Assembly: GCA_018268355.1 (NCBI GenBank)
Contig: JAFDWR010000001.1
Span: 1,079,858-1,143,857, forward strand
From: Armatimonadota bacterium
GTDB taxonomy: Bacteria > Armatimonadota > Fimbriimonadia > Fimbriimonadales > Fimbriimonadaceae
Reading direction: 5' to 3'
Length of the DNA stretch: 64,000 nt
The notes under the pieces are model-generated. The model worked only from the letters and a program-made list of their open reading frames with translations. It was not told the DNA's origin and searched no databases. The first letter of the stretch is position 1. Each line of letters begins with the position of its first letter. Positions 58,412 to 64,000 of the stretch are shown in pieces. The position numbers were made by a program, and so were the translations under genes.

Positions 58412-60241
58412 TTACATCCCCACGCCCGATCCGCCACCAAAGATGATCGCGGGGGGCTCTTTCACGCCTGCCTTGTCCATCGCAGCGCGTTTCTTGCGCA
58501 CTTCGTTCAGGAGGCCCATTTCTTCATGGGGAGCCTTGCGGGGCTCAAGAAACGCGGCGCGGAAGACCGGCCACATCGGCTCGATGTCGTGGCTGAGGTC
58601 GAACACCATCACGCCCTGGGTTGAACCGCAGGCGGCCTGGAGAACCTTCTGCAGTCCTTCGGGGTTGCCCTTGAACTGGTCGAGCGCGATGCCGGCATAG
58701 ACCCAAGCCTGGTCGTGAACGAGTCGGTTGACGCTCTGACCGGCGGCTTCGACGCTAAAGCCCGGTCCGATGCCGCCCGCCATCGCCTCCGAGATCGTCG
58801 CGGTCGGATAGTAGCAGCCGGTGATCATGACGTCGAGCAGCGAAGCGGTGCCGGTGGCGGCGTACTCGGGGGTGAGGAACCAGTAGCCAGCTTCGAAGTT
58901 CGGCGCGGCCCAGTTATGGCCAAAGCGCGGGTAATCGCCGTAGTTCGAGCCCGCATAGACGCCAAAGCAAGCATCCGGTCGGACCGACTTGACGACCTGG
59001 CGGATACGACCGACGTAGTTTCGCATCGTCATCGCCCGGAACGTCATCCAAGCCTCGTAGTACGGCCCCGGCAGGACGCCCTTGTTCAGCGAGGGGTTCA
59101 TCGTGATCTTGAGCACGTCATCGGGCCAGACGATGCGGCGTCCGATGTATCGCTCAAAGTCGCGCTGGGTGGTGTCGCTGAAGTCGGCGTTGATCCCGCC
59201 ATAGCGCAGGCGGTCGTCATAGAGGAAGCCGTCCACCGGGTACTTGGTAACGAACTCCTTGACAATGTCCGCTGCTCGCTGCTGAACCTCTGGAAGGTGC
59301 GGGTTCATCATGAGCGGAATCTGCTGCTCGGGTCGCTCCTGGATCGGGGCGTACTCGGGAATCGTGTCGAACTTGGCCCGCGAGCCGACCGGGAAGGCGG
59401 CGCGAAGGAAGTTTGCCGCGTCGCCGCTGCCCACCATCACGCACCCGTCCTTTGGGATGTTGATCGTGCGCAGGATCACGCCCGAAGCGGCTTCGAGCAC
59501 CTGACCTCCGCGGCTGAGGCTTACGCAATAGAAGCTGTCCTGAGGCGTTGGGAGGGCGCTCTTGTCGTTGAATGCGCCGAGGGTCAGCCCGTTCGCGGGC
59601 ATCTTGTTGAACGCCGGGTTGACGGTGAACGACGTGTTGAAGGCAGAGACGAGGCTGATCCGGGGGTCGTAGATCACGGTCTGACGGTCCACGGTCGCGT
59701 AGCCGGGACCACGGCGGAAGTCGCGATGCCCTTCCGAGAAAGCGTTCATCGAGACGAAAATTTTGAGCCCTGCCGCTTTGCACTCCTGGACCATCTTCGA
59801 AACCGGGTCGTAATCGGCAGGAAGCTGGCGGCCCTTCCACTCGGTCAGCTTGGGGCAGATCTTGCTCGGGTAGATGACTTCGCCCGAGATCGGCTTGACG
59901 TCGAGCACGACGGTGTTGAAGCCGGAGACCTTGATGTTGCGCACCAGGTTCGCGCAGTTCTCATCGGAGTTGAATCGCTCGAGGTTGGCGGTGCAGTCGA
60001 CCCAGAGAATGCGCGCTTGGAGCTTCTTTTCTGCCGCCATCTGCTGGGCGACACCGAATTGGTTGCCAAGGCGGTCGAGAACGACGGGCGCGAGGGTCGG
60101 CAACGGCGACATGCTCTCGAACCTCGACTTCGGCACCGGGACCGTAATCGGAGCCTCGATGGGAGGGGCAACCAGCGACGTTTTGACGACGTCGGTGTCC
60201 GAGCCAAAGAGCGCGGCGAGAGCGATGAGGGGCAAAGGCAT
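58412..60241 (-). CDS. GHL10-like (YngK-type) glycoside hydrolase-like protein
   Basis: The protein has 609 residues. A short hydrophobic N-terminus (MPLPLIALAALFG) may be a signal peptide. Residues ~75-560 resemble the GHL10 TIM-barrel family: ILWVDCTANLERFNSD, FNTVVLDVKPISGEVIYPS, GLKIFVSMNAFSEGHRD, VDGFLYDDRLRYGG and VKSVRPDACFGVYAGSNYG. Acidic residues in these strands would be the catalytic candidates. Substrate is unknown; family members are linked to cell-wall or exopolysaccharide turnover. Confidence 0.82.
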   Translation of the reverse strand: MPLPLIALAALFGSDTDVVKTSLVAPPIEAPITVPVPKSRFESMSPLPTLAPVVLDRLGNQFGVAQQMAAEKKLQARILWVDCTANLERFNSDENCANLVRNIKVSGFNTVVLDVKPISGEVIYPSKICPKLTEWKGRQLPADYDPVSKMVQECKAAGLKIFVSMNAFSEGHRDFRRGPGYATVDRQTVIYDPRISLVSAFNTSFTVNPAFNKMPANGLTLGAFNDKSALPTPQDSFYCVSLSRGGQVLEAASGVILRTINIPKDGCVMVGSGDAANFLRAAFPVGSRAKFDTIPEYAPIQERPEQQIPLMMNPHLPEVQQRAADIVKEFVTKYPVDGFLYDDRLRYGGINADFSDTTQRDFERYIGRRIVWPDDVLKITMNPSLNKGVLPGPYYEAWMTFRAMTMRNYVGRIRQVVKSVRPDACFGVYAGSNYGDYPRFGHNWAAPNFEAGYWFLTPEYAATGTASLLDVMITGCYYPTATISEAMAGGIGPGFSVEAAGQSVNRLVHDQAWVYAGIALDQFKGNPEGLQKVLQAACGSTQGVMVFDLSHDIEPMWPVFRAAFLEPRKAPHEEMGLLNEVRKKRAAMDKAGVKEPPAIIFGGGSGVGM

Positions 60242-60281
60242 CGAGAAGGTTGTACCCGCTCTGTTGCTTGGTGCCAGTGCG

Positions 60282-60494
60282 ATGATCCGTGGAATTCATT
60301 TCGCGATGATCGGCCATAACGACAGGAATTTCCGTCCCATTGGCGGGCTCGTGACCCTTGCGGGAATCGTTGCCCTGGGGCTGTTTCTGTCCCGCGAGGA
60401 TCCGAAAAAGGTGCAGGCCAACAACTATCAGCCGCCGCTCCATCCGCACCAAACCTCGACCGTCGCCGCTTCGATGAGAACCCCCAGCCGGTAA
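60282..60494 (+). CDS. Small single-pass membrane protein
   Basis: The protein has 70 residues from the ATG at 60282, or 62 from 60306. One hydrophobic segment (PIGGLVTLAGIVALGLFL) is followed by a polar tail (SREDPKKVQANNYQPPLHPH). No family is recognised. It lies nine bases before mtnA and is divergent from the GHL10-like gene, only 40 bases apart. Confidence 0.6.
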   Translation: MIRGIHFAMIGHNDRNFRPIGGLVTLAGIVALGLFLSREDPKKVQANNYQPPLHPHQTSTVAASMRTPSR

Positions 60495-60503
60495 TCTATC
60501 GGC

Positions 60504-61463
60504 GTGATCCGACCGCTCGCCTGGATGGGCGACCACTTGCGCCTTCTCGACCAACGATTTCTTCCCCAAAAGGAAGATTGGCTCTTGCTGCGCACCCACG
60601 AAGAAGTCGCGGCCAGCATCCGCGATATGGCGGTCCGAGGGGCCCCCGCGATCGGGATCGCTGCTTCCTATGGCCTGGCGCTCGCCGCCCAAAACGGCGC
60701 GGATCGCGAATCCGCCGATGCCATCCTCCGTGCCAGTCGTCCCACTGCGGTCAACCTCTTTTGGGCGCTCGACCGACTCGCGGGCATCACTTGGACCCCT
60801 GCGGACATCCTCGAAGAAGCCCTCAAGATCGAAGCCGAAGACCTCGCGATGAATCGGCGCATCGGCGAGAACGGCGCGGCCCTGATTCCCGCAAACGCCA
60901 AGATCCTCACCATCTGCAACACTGGCGCACTCGCGACCGCCGGCCATGGCACCGCGCTTGGCATCATCCGCTCGGTCCATGAGCGCGGTGACGGCCTCCA
61001 CGTCTATTCGTGCGAGACCCGGCCGCGACAACAGGGCCTGCGGCTAACCGCCTATGAGCTGCTCAAGGAAGGCATCCCCTTCAACAGCATCGCCGACAGC
61101 GCGGCGGCGGCCTTGATGAGACAAGAGAAGATCGACGCCGTGATCGTCGGTGCTGACCGGATCGCCGCCAATGGCGACACCGCGAACAAGATTGGAACCT
61201 ACATGCTCGCGCTCGTGGCGAAGGCCCACGGCGTGCCCTTCTATGTCGCTGCGCCGAGTTCAACGCTGGATCCCGCGATGGCGTGCGGGGACGCGATCCC
61301 GATCGAAGAACGCGATCCCAGGGAGCTGACCGAGATCGAAGGCGTAGCCGTCGCTCCCGCCGGCACCCCAGTCTGGAATCCCGCGTTCGACGTCACCCCC
61401 GGCAGCTTGATCTCGGCGATCATCACCGAAGACGGCGTCTTCCGGCCTCCGTTCGCGTTCTGA
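60504..61463 (+). CDS. mtnA: S-methyl-5-thioribose-1-phosphate isomerase
   Basis: The protein has 319 residues from a GTG. Family marks are IRDMAVRGAPAIGIAASYG, the catalytic Cys region ILTICNTGALATAGHGTALG, CETRPRQQGLRLTAYEL and the catalytic Asp in IVGADRIAANGDTANKIGTY. It isomerises methylthioribose-1-phosphate to the ribulose form in the methionine salvage pathway. No other salvage genes are adjacent. The eIF2B-alpha-like fold is shared with other sugar-phosphate isomerases, but the motifs favour MtnA. Confidence 0.93.
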   Translation: MIRPLAWMGDHLRLLDQRFLPQKEDWLLLRTHEEVAASIRDMAVRGAPAIGIAASYGLALAAQNGADRESADAILRASRPTAVNLFWALDRLAGITWTPADILEEALKIEAEDLAMNRRIGENGAALIPANAKILTICNTGALATAGHGTALGIIRSVHERGDGLHVYSCETRPRQQGLRLTAYELLKEGIPFNSIADSAAAALMRQEKIDAVIVGADRIAANGDTANKIGTYMLALVAKAHGVPFYVAAPSSTLDPAMACGDAIPIEERDPRELTEIEGVAVAPAGTPVWNPAFDVTPGSLISAIITEDGVFRPPFAF

Positions 61464-61582
61464 GCCAAAAGCCCGCAATGCTCAGAGTGAGCAAATCTCG
61501 GGATCGACTGAAAATCCTCTTATCGACCTTGGCCGGATTACCGTTGCTGGTCAGGTTTTTTGAGGAGAGGATTTTCACAACC

Positions 61583-62767
61583 ATGCTTCACGTACCGCTC
61601 GCGTTTCTGGCTTCCATCACCTTCGCCCAAACCCAAGGCGACATTCTTATCCCGAGCACGAGCATCGAGCGACCCGCCGACCTCGGCCGCGCCGCTCACA
61701 CCAACCACCTCATCTTAAACCGCGCTTGGCGCCTCCCCACCGAGGGTCCGGAGATTGAGTACACGATGATGGCGCGTCAGGCCGGGCCGAGCGGCTACAC
61801 GCCGAACCATATCCGAGCCGCCTATGGATTCCCCGCGACCGGCGGATCGGGCGCGATTGCGATTGTCATCGCCTACCACTATCCCAATGCCAGGCGGGAC
61901 TTTAACGTCTTCGCCGCCCAGTTCAATCTGCCCCAAGAGACCTCGACAAACCAGACCTTGAGCTCCAATAAGGCGCTCCAGGTTGTCTACCAAGGCACGA
62001 CCGCTCCAACCCAGAACACGGGCTGGAACCAAGAAGCGGCGATGGACATCCAGTGGGCGCACGCGATGGCACCATCGGCCAAGATCTACCTCGTCGAGGC
62101 CAACTCCCCGAGCATCAACGACCTGACGGTTGCGGTCAAAAAGGCAGCGACACTTCCCGGGGTGCGATGCGTCTCGATGAGTTGGGGTGCGACGGAGTTC
62201 AGCGCGGTTTCCCAGTTCGAATCCACGTTTACGAAGTCCGGCGTGGTGTTCTTCGCCTCGTCAGGCGACATCGGCGGTCAAAAGAGCTGGCCCGCCCTTT
62301 CGCCGAACGTGATTTGCGTCGGTGGGACTTCCCTAAAGCTCTCATCGGGAGTTTGGAACGACACGGTTTGGTCGGGCAGCGGCGGCGGCATCAGCAGCTT
62401 CTTTAACCGGCCCAGCTATCAGAACTCGGTCTCCAGCATCGTTGGACCCAAGCGCGGCGGACCTGACATCTCCGCGGTGGCCGACCCCGCCACCGGTGCC
62501 GCCGTCTATGCACCGACCTCCGCCACCAACAGTGCGTGGATGGTGTTCGGCGGGACGAGCCTCTCTGCGCCAATTGTGGCTGGCGCATACAACTTGTCAG
62601 GCCGGACGACGCAATCGTCCGCTCTTGAACTCAGCATCATCTATTCCAGGATCGGAACCGCGGGCGTCCGCGACGTGGTTTCCGGGAAGGCCGGCAACAA
62701 TTCGGCGCGCGCAGGTTACGACCTAGCGAGTGGAGTTGGCTGTCCGAAGGGTATCGGCGCTTTCTAG
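61583..62767 (+). CDS. Sedolisin (S53) family serine-carboxyl peptidase
   Basis: The protein has 394 residues from the ATG at 61583, with AGGAGAGG upstream; this places a signal peptide (MLHVPLAFLASITFAQ) at the N-terminus. The catalytic set is visible: E151 and D155 (NQEAAMDIQWAH), oxyanion D229 (SSGDIGG) and the nucleophile S326 (GGTSLSAP). The C-terminus has a calcium-site pattern (DVVSG ... AGYDLASGVGCPKG). The long N-terminal propeptide typical of secreted sedolisins is missing. Acid-active protein degradation outside the cell is expected from the family. Confidence 0.87.
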   Translation: MLHVPLAFLASITFAQTQGDILIPSTSIERPADLGRAAHTNHLILNRAWRLPTEGPEIEYTMMARQAGPSGYTPNHIRAAYGFPATGGSGAIAIVIAYHYPNARRDFNVFAAQFNLPQETSTNQTLSSNKALQVVYQGTTAPTQNTGWNQEAAMDIQWAHAMAPSAKIYLVEANSPSINDLTVAVKKAATLPGVRCVSMSWGATEFSAVSQFESTFTKSGVVFFASSGDIGGQKSWPALSPNVICVGGTSLKLSSGVWNDTVWSGSGGGISSFFNRPSYQNSVSSIVGPKRGGPDISAVADPATGAAVYAPTSATNSAWMVFGGTSLSAPIVAGAYNLSGRTTQSSALELSIIYSRIGTAGVRDVVSGKAGNNSARAGYDLASGVGCPKGIGAF

Positions 62768-62780
62768 GCACCTCCCACGT

Positions 62781-62816
62781 TGCACCTCTCTGGCCCATTC
62801 GAGCCGGAGAGGTGCA
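62781..62816 (+). terminator. Hairpin after the sedolisin gene
   Basis: A 10-bp perfect stem (62781-62790 with 62807-62816, TGCACCTCTC arm) with an inner GGC/GCC pair block. No T-run follows, so termination is uncertain. Confidence 0.5.
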
Positions 62817-62848
62817 CAGGCCAAACGGCACACAGATACACTGGTGAG

Positions 62849-63928
62849 ATGCCGTTCGACATCAACTCGTCCATCGCGAACGCCTCGACGCTGCCAAGTG
62901 CCTTCTATCAGTCACCGGATTGGTTCGAGCGCTCCAAGGAAGCGATCTTTGCCAAGTCATGGCAGTTCGTCGGCGATGTTGACCTGGTGAAGGTCCCCGG
63001 CGCGGTCCACCCCTTTGTTCATCTCGACGGCTGCCTCGATGAACCGCTCGTCCTCACGCGGGACACGAACGACCAAGTCCACTGCCTCAGCAACGTTTGC
63101 ACCCACCGCGGCATGCTCGTAGCGGAATCCGGCGGCAACGAGCGATTCCTTCGATGTCGCTACCACGGTCGCCGGTTCGGCCTAGATGGCTGCTTCCAGT
63201 CGATGCCCGAGTTTGAAGGCGTCTGCAACTTCCCCACCGCCGCCGACAACCTCGCGAAGGTTCCTTTTGGACAATGGGGGCCGTGGCTCTTTGCCTCCGT
63301 CAACCCGTCGATGAGTCTGGAGGAGATGCTGAAACCGGTGGTCGACCGCCTCGGCTGGATGCCGTTCAACGAGTTCAGGCTCGACGCCAGTCGGTGCCGC
63401 GACTACGTCGTTCGGGCGCACTGGGCCCTTTATGTCGATAACTACCTCGAAGGCTTCCACATCCCATTCATCCATGCCGCGCTCAACCAGGCGATTGACT
63501 ATGACAACTACCTTGTCGAGCTTCTGCCGTCGGGCGTCCTCCAGCTCGCCCATGCGAAGTCGGATGAGGGCATTTTTGACCTTCCCACCTCTTCGCCCGA
63601 CCACGGTCAACGGATCAGCGCCTACTACTACTGGCTGTTCCCCAACCTGATGCTGAACTTCTACCCGTGGGGGCTGTCGATCAACGTGGTTCGCCCCGTC
63701 GGTCACGACCGAACCCGGGTGAGCTTCATCCCTTACGTCTGGCGAGAGGAGCTCCGCGGCGAAGGCGCGGGGGCCGACCTCGACCGCGTCGAGCGTGAGG
63801 ACGAAGTGGTCGTCGAGGCCGTTCACAAGGGGCTGAAGTCGCGGTTCTATGATCGGGGTCGCTACTCGGTGGCACGCGAGGACTCCGTCCACCACTTCCA
63901 CCGCCTCATCCAATCAGCCTTCGAGTAA
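62849..63928 (+). CDS. Rieske aromatic ring-hydroxylating oxygenase, alpha subunit
   Basis: The protein has 359 residues from the ATG at 62849; the frame is open back to a TTG at 62780 through a hairpin. The Rieske 2Fe-2S motif is VCTHRGMLV ... LRCRYHGRRF (CxH and CxxH). The mononuclear iron site is in DNYLEGFHIPFIHAAL. Length and layout resemble SRPBCC-type oxygenases acting on aromatic or choline-like substrates. No reductase or beta subunit is adjacent, so the electron donor is unknown. Confidence 0.9.
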   Translation: MPFDINSSIANASTLPSAFYQSPDWFERSKEAIFAKSWQFVGDVDLVKVPGAVHPFVHLDGCLDEPLVLTRDTNDQVHCLSNVCTHRGMLVAESGGNERFLRCRYHGRRFGLDGCFQSMPEFEGVCNFPTAADNLAKVPFGQWGPWLFASVNPSMSLEEMLKPVVDRLGWMPFNEFRLDASRCRDYVVRAHWALYVDNYLEGFHIPFIHAALNQAIDYDNYLVELLPSGVLQLAHAKSDEGIFDLPTSSPDHGQRISAYYYWLFPNLMLNFYPWGLSINVVRPVGHDRTRVSFIPYVWREELRGEGAGADLDRVEREDEVVVEAVHKGLKSRFYDRGRYSVAREDSVHHFHRLIQSAFE

Positions 63929-64000
63929 GCGGCAGACCGCGTGGCGCAGCTTGGGGCCGTTGGCATAGACGAGGATAACAAGCTCCTCGCCCGGGCCACC
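63914..64000 (-). CDS. C-terminal end of a protein running off the window
   Basis: On the minus strand the frame is open from the window edge to a TGA at 63914-63916. The 28 visible residues include EELVILVYANGPKLRHAV and have backbone-like codon use. It overlaps the convergent Rieske gene by 15 bases. No family can be assigned. Confidence 0.45.
   Translation of the reverse strand, partial: GGPGEELVILVYANGPKLRHAVCRLLEG

Noticed and set aside
58715-60319. 534-codon open frame antisense to the GHL10-like gene
   Set aside because: Same reasoning: it is a shadow of a well-supported gene, with no start context or family similarity.

Overview
The window looks like chromosomal DNA of an Armatimonadota bacterium of the Fimbriimonas type. 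The reasons are the many type IV prepilin-like proteins that share an almost invariant N-terminus with Ala, not Gly, before FTLIELL, a PEP-CTERM protein, a SARP/BTAD-type regulator, a GHL10-type protein and a TIGR03790-type protein, all in a GC-rich, very compact backbone. This is inferred from gene content only.

Positions 1-9724 form a visibly less GC-rich accessory island. It holds a cysteine-rich protein fragment, a lipoprotein, a truncated malectin-like/Rhs fragment and four 'orphan tip' cassettes. Each cassette repeats the same ~93-residue RHS core, then a DxxG boundary, then an unrelated, extremely cysteine-rich C-terminal domain. Three of the four tips carry an HExxH zinc-peptidase motif. 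Three of the four are followed by a different small gene whose start overlaps the tip stop as ATGA or GTGA, which is the layout expected of toxin/immunity pairs. A family 2 glycosyltransferase lies antisense inside the island. At 10434-10478, after about 700 bases without a gene, there is the 3' part of a tRNA-Val(GAC) followed by a terminator. It is a good candidate for the attachment-site scar of an integrated element lying to its left.

Positions 10.6-30 kb are housekeeping backbone: a SARP-like regulator, a PEP-CTERM protein, a sulfide/persulfide cluster (ECF sigma factor, TauE/SafE transporter, rhodanese, CstB-like MBL-rhodanese), recR-ybaB-dnaX with the SRP RNA gene just upstream, an ABC-2 transporter operon, enolase, an SdhC-like cytochrome b, CCA-adding enzyme and trpD-trpC-trpF.

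Positions 30-41.7 kb hold Complex I genes in the order nuoA-nuoC, nuoD-nuoE, nuoF. Two blocks of prepilin-like genes interrupt them. The six prepilin-like proteins alternate with five small lipoproteins, most of them tightly coupled. nuoB is not where it is usually found.

Positions 41.7-64 kb contain a Ser/Thr kinase, a MarR regulator with a photolyase-like protein that lacks the expected iron-sulfur cysteines, an atypical SDR protein, tRNA-Ser(UGA), a pair of ~99-bp GC-rich intergenic repeats, an esterase, ftsK, polA, a signal peptidase, a TfoX-like protein, an envelope-sugar cluster (GT39, TIGR03790, GT2, FemAB-like acyltransferase), a GHL10-like protein, mtnA, a sedolisin and a Rieske oxygenase. 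Five convergent gene pairs overlap by exactly four bases through shared stop codons. I saw no CRISPR array, transposase or integrase.
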